Assembly (NCBI RefSeq): GCF_003008595.1
Contig: NZ_CP027671.1
Span: forward strand, 33,156-97,155
DNA: 64,000 nucleotides
Source: Simplicispira suum
GTDB lineage: Bacteria > Pseudomonadota > Gammaproteobacteria > Burkholderiales > Burkholderiaceae_C
Direction: 5' to 3'
The notes below the pieces were generated by a model that ran no database searches, had not been told where the DNA came from, and saw nothing but the letters and a program-made list of their open reading frames with translations. How positions within the stretch are numbered: position 1 is the stretch's first letter; every line of letters begins with the position of its first letter. The position numbers were made by a program, and so were the translations under genes. Below, piece after piece: positions 53,035-62,465 of the stretch.

Positions 53035-53569
53035 CCAGTCAGTCCAGCGACAGCGTTGTATCCGCATTCCAGCGCCAGTTCACGAATCAGCAAATGAGAC
53101 AGGGTGTGCAGCATTGCATAGCGAATGCCCGGGTAGCCTTCGTTCGGGTCGAGATGACGCGAATTGCGCCATCCCTATGACCACCACGGAGCATCTGGTC
53201 GACCTTTTTTACGCCGTCCAATGCTTCCCATTTGACGAGCGCGGCTTCGTCAAACTGCACGAAGATCCCTTCGCCGTGAACCTGATTGGCTGGCACCCAG
53301 TCTGGCTTGCCGCGCGACAGGCTGGCCATTTTGGGGTGTTCATTCGGATCGCCAGACTCTTCGAGTGCTTCGACCCGAGTGAAGCCGAACAAGGCATTCA
53401 CCTCGCGCAAGCGCTCAAGGAGCAAGACTCGACTGATATGGCCGCTGAATCCCGGTGGCGTGCCGACCTTCTTGCTCATGAAGTGCGGGCAGTCCGTGGG
53501 GGGATTGGCCTCTGTCAGCACATCCCACTCGGGCCCTTTAATGTCGGCCTCACTACCAGCCCGCAACAA
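53035..53569 (-). pseudogene. drmB: drmB (DISARM, DUF1998) C-terminal relic
   Basis: The minus frame from 53569 reads SRVLLLERLREVNALFGFTR and WVPANQVHGEGIFVQFDE. Near 53180 it shifts to GWRNSRHLDPNEGYPGIRYA and then MLHTLSHLLIRELALECGYN. These are the conserved end of DrmB proteins of the DISARM anti-phage system (REGIF and YPGIRY-LHT-SH-LIR-LALECGY). After about 53035 the sequence is unrelated. No drmA, drmC, drmMI or drmMII is present. Confidence 0.68.
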
Positions 53570-54320
53570 CTAAAGTTCAGTGGCGCGTTTACGAAAGTAA
53601 AGTGGCGTTCCGCAAGACAGGTTGCCGAGGCTTGGGGAAGGTCGATAGGGCGTTTTTTGAGGTGCAGTTGACCCGGTAGTTTGACTGCCACCCGAGCGCT
53701 CAATTCTGCGCCAATCACCGTCACCGGCTTTTGTGGTCCGACGAGCACTCGTGCGCGCCAGGCGGACATGCGGAAATTCCAGCCCACCAAATCATATGGA
53801 TTGGCTGATAGGCGACCCCTCAGCGGAGTTTGCCTTCTTCCGGTCGTGGCAGGCCGAGCCCCACATCGCTGCTGAGCAAGTCGCGCAGGTTTCGCGCGGC
53901 TATACGCGCGGGAGCGAACTATGGTGACTTTTCGCAGCTGGAGCCAGCTCGTCTTTGAGAAGTGTTTTTGTCGGTCATCTGGCGCCCCCTGCCCTATTGC
54001 TACATTTAATGTATAGTGACAGTAATTGCAGTTATCGCTACTAAAATGAAGTGCCATAATTCCGCAAATGGCAATTCCCTTCGTTCGTTATCTCAAAATT
54101 GTTCGTATTTTTATCGCAAAGTTGTTCATAGCTGGGCGACAAAAACTAACTTCTGAAAAGCTGCATGAAACTGAAGTGACGGGCGTAAGCACTTCCGCGT
54201 CCACTGAAACCGCCAGCAAAGAGCCAAAAACGCCCTTGATGAGTCCCAGCAACTGGTCCGCCCAGGGCCCGACAAGGACGCGCTATATATCCATGTCCCG
54301 AATACCTGCAAGAACGGCTG
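53570..54320. other. 750 bp without a recognisable gene
   Basis: Long minus and plus frames exist but are Arg/Ala-rich shadows. A plus piece MDWLIGDPSAEFAFFRSWQA followed by EPHIAAEQVAQVSRGYTRG (about 53799-53925) looks coding-like but is unassigned. An AT-rich stretch lies at about 53995-54130. Confidence 0.35.
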
Positions 54321-54580
54321 TCATGATGTTTGGGGCCCCTGCGCCGCCGCGGATGCCCGCTCAAGTGCGCGCGCCCGAATCAGTTCCAGCGTAGAGTTAG
54401 GCGTTATGGCCTCAGGATCGATGCGGCAGTACAAGAGGCTGGGCAGGCCGGAAGCCATGGCTCTTTGGAGCGCGGGACCGCAATCCTCAGCTGTGTGGAT
54501 GTGTTCCCCATGGCCTCCGAAGGCTTTGGCATACGCGACAAAGTTCGGATTATGTTTAGGGTTGTGGGATACCTGCCCGG
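54321..54580 (-). pseudogene. Thiamine-diphosphate enzyme C-terminal fragment
   Basis: HNPNFVAYAKAFGGHGEHIH followed by TAEDCGPALQRAMASGLPSL and LYCRIDPEAITPNSTLELIR is the end of the TPP-binding domain of acetolactate-synthase-like enzymes. The upstream three quarters of the gene are missing. The interval 54581-54917 shows no assignable gene. Confidence 0.7.
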
Positions 54581-54917
54581 AACTCACAGCCAAGCGATGA
54601 TCGCGCACGACCTAAGGGCAGGTGTCGCACAAGCCTCGATGGAGGAAACCGCGGAGAACACCACCGCTGGTGTTCAGGGCCAGAACGCTATGGGGATTCG
54701 GGTAGCGGTGTGACGATCACAGCCTGTATGCAAGCGGTGCCAGTGTGTCGTCGCGTGCCGTCGTGTGTGGGCGCGCCTGGAGCATTGCCGATGCAGCGCA
54801 TGTTGCCGAGCGTGGCGCGGGCAATGCCGGGCCGTTTGCATCGACACGCGCGCGTCGGCCCGGCCGACGGGCTCATGCACATCGACATCGAAGACAAGTG
54901 TGGGCGCAGGGAACTGT

Positions 54918-56111
54918 TCATGGTGGAGGCGGTGCTCGGATGGCCTGCCCGCGCATGAAACTCTGCAGGATGGTCATCGCATGACCGCAGTGCCGGCAGA
55001 CAAAGGCCGGTGGCGCTGCGTTGGGCCGCACGCCCGCTGGCTCGTCGGTGCTGGGTGTGTCAGCTTGCGCCGGGGTCACCTGCAACAACTCGCGCGCCAG
55101 TGCAAGGCTCTCCTTGCGAGCGCCGTTGGAGAGCAGACCGTAATGCCGAATGCGATGGAAGCCGCTGGGCAGCACATGCAGCAGGAATCGGCGCATGAAC
55201 TCCTGGGGCGCCAGTGTCATGGCCTTGTGGCGCGTTCGTCCCTTGGCGCGGTAGTCCTTCCATCTAAAACTCACGCCGCGCTCATCCATCGCAAGCAGTC
55301 GGCCGTTAGAGATGGCCACTCGGTGCGTGTAGCGCGACAGGTAGGCCAGCACGGCTTGGGGGCCAGCAAACGGCCGCTTGGCGTAGACCACCCACTCGCA
55401 TTGGCGCATCGGTGCCAGCCACTTGTCGAAGCAGGCACCATCAGCCAGTGCAGCGAGTTCGCCGAAGAGCCTCAATCTCCCCGTCTGGTGTAGGCGCAGC
55501 AGCTCTTCGAGGAAACGCCGTCGCATCAACCTGGAGAGCACGCGTACCGGCAGGAAAAAGCCTGGTCGGCAGGCCAACCAAGACTTGCCGTCAGGTGCGA
55601 ACCCGCCGCCTGGCACGATGCCGTGCACATAGGGGTGATGCGTCAGAGCCGAACCCCAGGTGTGCAGCACCAGCGTGGCGCCGATGCGCGCACCCAGATG
55701 CTTGCGATCCCCGGCGATGGTCTGCAGTACCTCGGCGGCCATGTCAAACAGCAGGCCGTAGAGTCCAGCCTTGTTCTGGTACGCCAGATCAGCAATGGGC
55801 GCGGGCAGCGTGAAGACCACGTGGTAATACTCCACAGGCAGCAGATCCGCCTGACGGGCATCAAGCCAGCGCTTGGCGGCAGCGCTTTGGCACTTGGGGC
55901 AATGGCGGTTGCGGCAGGAGTTGTAGGAGACCAGTTCGGTGGCACAACCATCGCAGCGCAAGACGTGTCCCCCCAGTGCCGCTGTGCGGCACTGCTCGAT
56001 GGCCGACATGACCTTGAACTGAGCCAGGCTCAAGTGGCTGCGCTGGCGCTCACGCCAGGCAGCACCATGCTTGTGGAAGATGTCGGCGACCTCCAAGGTG
56101 GGCCGCTGCAC
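54918..56111 (-). CDS. IS91-family transposase
   Basis: 397 residues. An N-terminal zinc-binding module, LRCDGCATELVSYNSCRNRH then CPKC, precedes the HUH endonuclease region LTHHPYVHGIVPGGGFAPDG and YLSRYTHRVAISNGRLLAMD, with the likely catalytic Tyr in the latter. A C-terminal HCGHAM motif closes it. Rolling-circle transposition is the family mechanism. A tyrosine recombinase lies directly upstream, as in the two-gene branch of IS91 elements. Exact element ends were not identified. Confidence 0.92.
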   Translation of the reverse strand: MQRPTLEVADIFHKHGAAWRERQRSHLSLAQFKVMSAIEQCRTAALGGHVLRCDGCATELVSYNSCRNRHCPKCQSAAAKRWLDARQADLLPVEYYHVVFTLPAPIADLAYQNKAGLYGLLFDMAAEVLQTIAGDRKHLGARIGATLVLHTWGSALTHHPYVHGIVPGGGFAPDGKSWLACRPGFFLPVRVLSRLMRRRFLEELLRLHQTGRLRLFGELAALADGACFDKWLAPMRQCEWVVYAKRPFAGPQAVLAYLSRYTHRVAISNGRLLAMDERGVSFRWKDYRAKGRTRHKAMTLAPQEFMRRFLLHVLPSGFHRIRHYGLLSNGARKESLALARELLQVTPAQADTPSTDEPAGVRPNAAPPAFVCRHCGHAMTILQSFMRGQAIRAPPPP

Positions 56112-56121
56112 AAGTGCGGCC

Positions 56122-56997
56122 TCAAGCAGGCGGCATGGGTTCCAGCGGACCTATCACCTCCCGCAGCAGGTCAGTGGCTACGTGGGCGTAGATCGATGTG
56201 GTCTCCAGCTTCTTGTGCCCCAGCAGCACCTGGATCACGCGGATGTCGACCTTGCGCTCAAGCAGATGCGTGGCAAAGCTGTGGCGCAGGGTGTGTGTGT
56301 TGACGCGCTTGTGGATCCCTGCGGCCTCGGCCGCAGCATGAACCGCGCGATTGAGCTGGCGAATCGAGAGCGGGTCCATGGGCGCCATGCCCGGGAACAG
56401 CCAACCGCCGGGCAGCATCTTGCCCTGGGCATGGCCGAGGCGCCACCAGGTGCGCAGGCGCTGCAGCAAAACTGGGCTGAGCATGGCGTAGCGGTCTTTG
56501 GCACCCTTGCCCTGCTCCACGCGCAAAGTCATGCGCTGGCTGTCGACATCAGTGACCTTCAGGCTGACGACCTCGCTGGCGCGCAGGCCTGCACCATAGG
56601 CCACCGATAGGGCCACTTGGTGTTTGATGTTGCGTGCCGCAGCGAGAAGGCGCGAGACTTCCTCGCAGCTCAGGACCACAGGCAAGGTGCGAGGCAGCTT
56701 CACAGGTTGCATCTTTGCCATCAGCTCGATGCGCCCCAGCGTGATGTCGAAGAAGAACTTCAGTCCGGTAAGCGTGGCGTTGAGCGTCACAGGGGATGAG
56801 CCCGTGTCCACCAGATGGAGCTGGAAATTGCGCAGATCCTCCACCGTGGCCGTGTCGGGCGAGCGCTTGAGGTAAGCGGCGAGCTTGCGCACGCCGCGGA
56901 TGTAGGCTTCTTGCGTGCGAGGCTCCAGCTTGCGCATGCGCATGTCGTCGAGCATGCGTCGGCGCAGCGGCGAGAGGGGTTGGGTCGAAGGGATCAT
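56122..56997 (-). CDS. Tyrosine recombinase of the IS91-type element
   Basis: From ATG 56997 (MIPSTQPLSPLRRRMLDDMR), 291 residues; a longer frame to 57036 exists. The core-binding domain (RTQEAYIRGVRKLAAYLKRS) is followed by an intact catalytic set: Arg in YGAGLRASEVVSL, HTLRHSFATHLL (HxxR) and LLGHKKLETTSIYAHV (His and nucleophile Tyr). It lies 10 bp upstream of the IS91 transposase on the same strand, so the two are one unit. Confidence 0.9.
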   Translation of the reverse strand: MIPSTQPLSPLRRRMLDDMRMRKLEPRTQEAYIRGVRKLAAYLKRSPDTATVEDLRNFQLHLVDTGSSPVTLNATLTGLKFFFDITLGRIELMAKMQPVKLPRTLPVVLSCEEVSRLLAAARNIKHQVALSVAYGAGLRASEVVSLKVTDVDSQRMTLRVEQGKGAKDRYAMLSPVLLQRLRTWWRLGHAQGKMLPGGWLFPGMAPMDPLSIRQLNRAVHAAAEAAGIHKRVNTHTLRHSFATHLLERKVDIRVIQVLLGHKKLETTSIYAHVATDLLREVIGPLEPMPPA

Positions 56998-57114
56998 GAT
57001 CGCGCTCCTGTCGAAGAACGAGGCCGATTGCCTCACTCGCCAACATAGACAGGGGCGCGATGTTTACCCAGCGTCAGGGCCTTCGCGGTGGGCTACCGCG
57101 CGAGCGGTTTAGTC

Positions 57115-58538
57115 CTTTGCAGTGTTCCGGACGATAGCGCCATCCGAGACAATTGCGCAAATCCAAACGAGAGTCCGACCCGATGAGCCGATTCGTCCCC
57201 GTTGACCGAGAAACTGCGTACCTGTTGCCACCGTCGGTGGACGAATGGCTGCCCAAGGATCACTTGGCGCGTTTCGTGGTCGAAGTCATCGAACAGCTCG
57301 ATCTGAGCGATCTGCTGCGCCAATACGCTGGACGGGGTTCGGCGGCGCACCATCCGGCAGTGCTGCTGGGTCTGCTGATTTACGGCTATGCCAGTGGCGT
57401 GCACTCCAGCCGCAAGATCGAGCGGGCGACCTACGACTCAGTGGCGTTTCGCTACGTGGCGGCCAACACCCACCCGGATCACGACACGCTGGCGACGTTT
57501 CGCCGTCGTTTCCTCAAGGAGGTGGAGGCGCTGTTCGTGCAGGTGCTGATGCTGGCGCGCGAGATGAAGCTGCTCAAGCTCGGGCACATCGCGCTGGACG
57601 GCACCAAGATCGACGCCAACGCCAGCAAGCACCGCGCGCTGTCCTGGGCGCATGCCAACAAGATCGAGGCGCAGTTGCGGCGCGAAGTGCAAACCCTGCT
57701 GGCACTGGCCGAGAACAGCGACCGCGCGGCGCTGCCCGATGGCATGGACGTGCCAGCAGAGATCGCTCGGCGTGAAGACCGATTGAGCGCGATTGCGCAA
57801 GCCAAGGCCAAGATCGAGCAGCGCACGGCCGAGCGCCACCAGGGCGAGCAGCAGGAGTACGAGGCGAAGCTGGCCAAGCGCCAGGCTCAGCGCGAGACTG
57901 GACGCAAGCCGCGCGGCAAGGACCCCGAGCCGCCACGCCCTGGCCCCAAGGGGGGCGACCAAGTCAACCTCACAGATGAAGAGTCACGCATCATGCCCGT
58001 CTCGGGCGGGGGCTTTGAGCAAAGCTACAACGCACAAGCCGGGGTGGACACCGAGACGATGAGGGTGATCACCGCCCACGTCAGCCAGGCGTGCAACGAT
58101 AAGCGCGAAGTCGTGCCTACGCTGGAGCAGATCCAGGCGTTGCCGTCGCTGCTGGGCGAGGTGCACACGCTGATCACGGACAACGGCTTCTTCAGTCAGG
58201 CCAACGTGATCGCCTGCAACGACGCCGGCGTCCAGCCGCTGCTGGCGCTCAAGAGGCAAGAGCATCACGAGCCGCTGATGCAGCGCTTCGCACCCGATGC
58301 GAGCGCACCCGATACGACGGACCCGATCACCCAGATGGCCCACCGGCTATCCACGCAGGCCGGCCGGTCGCTGTACGGCTTGCGTAAACAGACGGTGGAG
58401 CCGGTGTTCGGCATCATCAAGCGGGTGATGGGCTGGCGCCAGATGAGCATGCGCGGGCTGGCCAAGGCACAAGGCGAGTGGAGCTTGGTGACCATGGCCT
58501 GGAACATCAAGCGCATGCACGTGCTGCGAGCGGCGTGA
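57115..58538 (+). CDS. IS1182-family transposase, full-length copy
   Basis: From ATG 57183 (MSRFVPVDRETAYLLPPSVD), 451 residues. The N-terminal DUF772 region is LLIYGYASGVHSSRKIERAT followed by YDSVAFRYVAANTHPDHDTL. The DDE core shows IALDGTKIDANASKHRALS (Asp), ITDNGFFSQAN (Asp) and GLRKQTVEPVFGIIKRVMGW (Glu), with a Lys/Arg-rich coiled insert between. The upstream 68 bp from 57115 are included because they are identical to the truncated copy at 27403. The gene is intact; the right end of the element was not located. Confidence 0.92.
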
Positions 58539-58695
58539 GGCGCGGAGGGAAAACTACGTCCTGATCACGCCAAAACCCAGCCCCCAGGCGGCCCAACGCG
58601 CCCTCGCAGGCCACTCCTCAAGCATCGAGAGCATTCGATCGGCGCGCCGCCGTCCAAAAAAACGCGGCGAACCGATCATTCGGGTTCGCTCGGAC

Positions 58696-59133
58696 TCAAG
58701 TCCGATAGCCTCCTAGGACGGCCCATGCCGTTCGGGCCAGTTTGTTGGCCAGCGCGGCAACCACCACACTGAGCCTGTTTGCAATCTGTTCGGGTGCCCA
58801 GCCATTGACCCATTGGCGGTCCCCGCGATGCGGTTTGTTGCGACCCTTGAACGGTGCCTGCCTAGGGCCTGCAATCTCTCGACCATCAGCGTCATGGATC
58901 TTGCCCGCCAAGCGGTCTTGGACATAGTGGCGCAACCGAGAATTGGTCAATAGTTTCTCTGTCTTCGGTCTTCTGGCAACCAGTTCGGCTTTCCACTGTG
59001 CGACAGACGCCCGATACTCAAGCTGGCCGCCACGGGTTGCTGCGTTGCGTTTCAGCTCCCGTGAAACCGTTGACGGGCTGCGCTCGATACGACGAGCGAT
59101 CTCGCACACCCTGATGCCTTGGGCCCGGAGCAA
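58696..59133 (-). pseudogene. IS30-type transposase fragment fused to IS110 C-terminus
   Basis: The frame begins MLRAQGIRVCEIARRIERSP and STVSRELKRNAATRGGQLEY (IS30 HTH) and continues through NKPHRGDRQWVNGWAPEQIA NRLS. It then switches to VVVAALANKLARTAWAVLGG. That is the C-terminal signature of the IS110/IS1111 transposase (compare VVVVALANKMARTAWAVLAK at 2090-3139). It is a junction of two degraded elements, not a functional gene. Confidence 0.8.
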
Positions 59134-59396
59134 CCCGATTTCTTCTCGCTACGCGAACGTCAAATACCGCCCAGATATGGGTTTCGACATAAAAAGTGGC
59201 ATACCGCCACGATGACGGAACCAGCTCGCGCCGACTACTGGTGACACGCCGACCGCCTCTGCGGCCCTCTCACTTGTGATGACGGTCGCGATCTGTTCCC
59301 AGAATTCTCGTTCGATCTCACACCGAAGCCCCCCGCGTCAGAATAGTTGTCCTCCCCCTTTTCCAGCGGATGACCCGCACGGAACGACAAAAACAA

Positions 59397-59760
59397 ATGC
59401 AGAAACTGAGAAGAACGCCTGAATTCAAAGAGCAGGCGCTGAGCAAAGCCAGGCAACGCGAATCGCGTACGCTGGAAGAAGTAACGACAGAGCTGAACTT
59501 GCCGGTAGACACCCTCTAAGGTTGGCTCAAGGAGTCGCGCAATGGCAACGCTGGGAGCGCCCTGCCCCGCAGCCTTCCCCAAAGCCTGCCGGCCCGCCAG
59601 TGGAGCGCCGCCGAGCGCTTGTTGGCCCTGCAGGAAAGCCATGGCCTCAACGGTGAGACCCTTCACGCTTGGTGTCGCGAGAAGGGCCTGTTCGAGCATC
59701 AGCTGAGCGCATGGCGCGAAGCCTTTTGCAGCAGCCCCGATCCGCAGACTTTGCAAGAGC
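59397..59760 (+). pseudogene. IS3-family orfA-like transposase with internal stop
   Basis: MQKLRRTPEFKEQALSKARQ, RESRTLEEVTTELNLPVDTL, then TAA, then GWLKESRNGNAG, and RLLALQESHGLNGETLHAWC followed by REKGLFEHQLSAWREAFC. Typical IS3-type OrfA proteins read DTLKGWLK at the stop. No orfB follows. Confidence 0.7.
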
Positions 59761-59894
59761 GGCACCCCTGGTCAATGGTCGACTTGCACTCAAAGGATGC
59801 GGCCACGATCTTAGGCCTCCGCCATCAACATGAGCCTTCGCACCCAAGGTGCCCGAACGCGTCGTCTTCGAAAATAAGTGTGCGACGGCAAGAG

Positions 59895-60671
59895 TCACAT
59901 CCAGGCAAGGAGCTGCCCGCCGTCGACCGGTATGGCCGCCCCGGTGATGTAGCTTCCCGCTTCCGAGGCGAGCAACAAACTCGCGCCGTCCAGGTCGCCG
60001 AGCTCGCCGAATCGACGCTGCGGAATGCGACTGCGAATGTGTTCTGCCAGCCCGGCACCCTCGAACTCGTCGTGCATGTCCGTCTGGATATTTCCGGGGA
60101 CCAGCGCGCTCACGCGAACGCCCTTGGACGCGAGTTCGAGCGCCATAATCGAAGTCAGGTGAAGGAGTCCGGCCTTGGCGGCACCATAGCTTGCCAAGCG
60201 CCCCGCAGCCCGCAGCCCGGACGTCGATGCGACATTGATGATCGAACCGCAGCCTCTGGTGGCCATATGCCTGGCAGCCTCTTGAGCGACCAGGAAGGCG
60301 CCTTTCAGATTCGTGTCGAAGACCCGCTGCACCTCCTCGGCGCTCTGAGAAAGAAAGCGCTCGACGTACAGAATGCCGGCGCAATTGAAGAGAATGTCGA
60401 CGGGGCAACCAAGCAGCTTCTCGGCAGCTTGCCACGCGTCAGCGATGCTCGCCGGTTCAGTGACGTCGAGTCGTACGGCCCATGCGGATAGTCCGTCGTC
60501 CCGCATCGCCTGCACCGCCTGCGCGAGCTTGCTCTCGCGTCGAGCTGCGAGGACCACGCGTGCACCCGCACTCGCGAAAGTCTTAGCAATGTGTTGGCCA
60601 ATACCGCTCGAAGCACCCGCGACGAAGGCTGTCTTGCCGGCCAGACTGAACAATTCTTGCGGAATACTCAT
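59895..60671 (-). CDS. SDR-family oxidoreductase
   Basis: 258 residues from ATG 60671 (MSIPQELFSLAGKTAFVAGA). The cofactor motif is AGASSGIGQHIAKTF, NCAGILYVERF is the NAG-like strand, the active-site Ser is in INVASTSG, and YGAAKAGLLHLT carries the Tyr and Lys. The C-terminus SYITGAAIPVDGGQLLAWM is classical. It is the last gene of the minus-strand operon that begins beyond the right edge, 10 bp after the hydrolase stop. It is a likely beta-hydroxyacyl or alcohol dehydrogenase in the same pathway; substrate unknown. Confidence 0.9.
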   Translation of the reverse strand: MSIPQELFSLAGKTAFVAGASSGIGQHIAKTFASAGARVVLAARRESKLAQAVQAMRDDGLSAWAVRLDVTEPASIADAWQAAEKLLGCPVDILFNCAGILYVERFLSQSAEEVQRVFDTNLKGAFLVAQEAARHMATRGCGSIINVASTSGLRAAGRLASYGAAKAGLLHLTSIMALELASKGVRVSALVPGNIQTDMHDEFEGAGLAEHIRSRIPQRRFGELGDLDGASLLLASEAGSYITGAAIPVDGGQLLAWM

Positions 60672-60681
60672 TCCTTTACCT

Positions 60682-61596
60682 CTACCGGCACAGCAAGCGA
60701 ACGATGAACTCGCGGACCACGACAGCGAGTCCCACGGGGTTATCGGTCTGCACCGAATGCCGGGCACGGGACACGGCCAGCCACTCGCCTTTGGGCAGCG
60801 CCTTTGCGAACCTCTCTGCATCCTGATCCAAAAAAATTTCGCTGTCCGCGCCGCGCGCAATGAGCACGGGGCAACTGATGCGGTGCAGCGTACTCCAAAG
60901 TGGGCGGCGGGCGTCCATGATGTCCTTGGCCGTCAGGCCGATGAGGGTGCGCGGGTCGTACTTCCAGGTCCAGGTGCCGTCGTCCTGGCATCGCAGGTTC
61001 AGCGCCAATGTGTCGCGCAGCAGCCCGGGATCGCGGCGGGCACCCATCCGCGCCATGAGAGCCGCTGCATCCTCGGGACTTGCGAACGTGCGATAGCTGC
61101 CCAGGCCGCGCATCAGACGGTCGACCGGCTCGAACTGCGCCTCGGGGCCGATGTCGACGCACACCAGCCCGCTCAGCCCGTCGGGCTTCCAAGCCGCATA
61201 TGCGATCCCGTTCACGCCACCCATCGACATCCCGACCAGGATCGGCTGTTTCAGAGCCAGTGCATCGACGAACGCCGCAATGTCGCGCGCATGATCAGTG
61301 AGCGCGTACTCGCCCACATCGGACCATTGCGAATCGCCGTGTCCCCGCTGGTCGAGCGCGATGCAGCGAAAGCGCGGGCCCATTGCGAGACAGAATGCGT
61401 CCCATGTGTGCGCGGACTGCCCGCCGCCATGCAGCAGGACCAGCGGCGGGGCGTCGGCATCTCCCCAATCCAGGTAACGCATTCGCAAGCCGTTGAGCAT
61501 GACAAAGCGCTGCCGCGGCGGGTCGATGCGGTCGCGGTCGATTTCGATCCTCGCATGCGCCGCGATAGCCGCCAGGTACTCCGTGCGCAGGGTCAT
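60682..61596 (-). CDS. Alpha/beta hydrolase
   Basis: 304 residues from ATG 61596 (MTLRTEYLAAIAAHARIEID), overlapping the preceding stop by 4 bp. The oxyanion strand is LVLLHGGGQSAHTWDAFCLA, the nucleophile Ser is in LVGMSMGGVNGIAYA, the acid probably in LIARGADSEIF and the His in SRARHSVQTDNP. An in-frame extension to 62304 is only antisense-like shadow over the CoA-transferase gene. It probably cleaves an ester or C-C bond of a pathway intermediate. Confidence 0.9.
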   Translation of the reverse strand: MTLRTEYLAAIAAHARIEIDRDRIDPPRQRFVMLNGLRMRYLDWGDADAPPLVLLHGGGQSAHTWDAFCLAMGPRFRCIALDQRGHGDSQWSDVGEYALTDHARDIAAFVDALALKQPILVGMSMGGVNGIAYAAWKPDGLSGLVCVDIGPEAQFEPVDRLMRGLGSYRTFASPEDAAALMARMGARRDPGLLRDTLALNLRCQDDGTWTWKYDPRTLIGLTAKDIMDARRPLWSTLHRISCPVLIARGADSEIFLDQDAERFAKALPKGEWLAVSRARHSVQTDNPVGLAVVVREFIVRLLCR

Positions 61597-62465
61597 GCCC
61601 GTGCCGCGAGTTCCGCTAGGCTGTCCTTCAGCACCTGTCGCGCGGGCTCTCGCCGTGCGAGCTGCTCGATGCGTGTGAGGCGATCGTCGCCCGTGAAAAT
61701 CTCGAGGTCGCGTAGCGCCAGCGGGTCCACGCGGGTGCGCAGGATCTGGAGCTGCCGTGGCGTGAGCGGCTGGAACGGCACCGGCTGCTCGCTGAACTTC
61801 AGGTCGAAGCCGGTCTGGTCCTGCACCTGCTGGCGCGTGACGCCCGGCATCAGCGTCTCGACCTCGAGCACGCCGCCCGGGCGGAACCGCATGACGGCGA
61901 GGTCGGTAATCATGATGTGCGGCCTCGCGCCGTCTTCGTTGCCGGGGCCGCTCACGAAATCCACCTTGTGAACGAAGCAGTTGCGGTCGTGGCGCGGCAC
62001 GTACATGTACAGTGCCGCTTCGACCGGGATGCCGTCGGGCAGGCCCGCGGCGCCGGGAAGGCGCACCTTGGGCGACTCGTACGGGCCGATCACAACGTTG
62101 TTCGTGCGGCCGGACGCGTCGACCTGTGCGGGCCGCAGGAACTCTTTCCAGCCGCCGCGACGGCCAGTGATGAACGATGGCAGGTACGAGCCGTTTACGT
62201 CCCAATACGTGAAACGGTACAAGGCCCGATCGAGCGCCTCGAACTCGTAGGCGGCTAGGCTCAGCGAGTGCGAATCCGGCACGAAGCAGTTGCCGACCGG
62301 GCACAACCGGATCGAGCGCGGGGCGTGCGTGGCCTGCGCGAGCATGTATGCAGAAGTCGGCAGGAATGTGCCAATGCCTTCGAGTAGGACGTCACCATCG
62401 TCGATCTGCGCGCAGATCGCGGCGACCATGTTTTCAGAAACGGTGTGCGATTCAGGCAGGGTCAC
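61593..62465 (-). CDS. CoA-transferase family protein, beta subunit (GctB/IpdB-like)
   Basis: 290 residues from a GTG at 62465 with GGAGG 6 bp upstream. SENMVAAICAQIDDGDVLLE followed by GIGTFLPTSAYMLAQATHAP and CFVHKVDFVSGPGNEDGARP match beta subunits of the glutaconate-type CoA-transferases. The relatives IpdAB act as ring-opening hydrolases in steroid breakdown. Which activity applies cannot be decided. It overlaps the alpha gene by 14 bp. Confidence 0.85.
   Translation of the reverse strand: MTLPESHTVSENMVAAICAQIDDGDVLLEGIGTFLPTSAYMLAQATHAPRSIRLCPVGNCFVPDSHSLSLAAYEFEALDRALYRFTYWDVNGSYLPSFITGRRGGWKEFLRPAQVDASGRTNNVVIGPYESPKVRLPGAAGLPDGIPVEAALYMYVPRHDRNCFVHKVDFVSGPGNEDGARPHIMITDLAVMRFRPGGVLEVETLMPGVTRQQVQDQTGFDLKFSEQPVPFQPLTPRQLQILRTRVDPLALRDLEIFTGDDRLTRIEQLARREPARQVLKDSLAELAARA

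Noticed and set aside
59619..60491. 290-residue plus ORF across the IS3 remnant and SDR
   Set aside because: Fusion of a transposase fragment with antisense of the SDR gene; no domain beyond the first 45 residues.
60373..61971. 532-residue plus ORF opposite the SDR and hydrolase genes
   Set aside because: Antisense shadow; catalytic motifs are intact on the minus strand and none on this frame.
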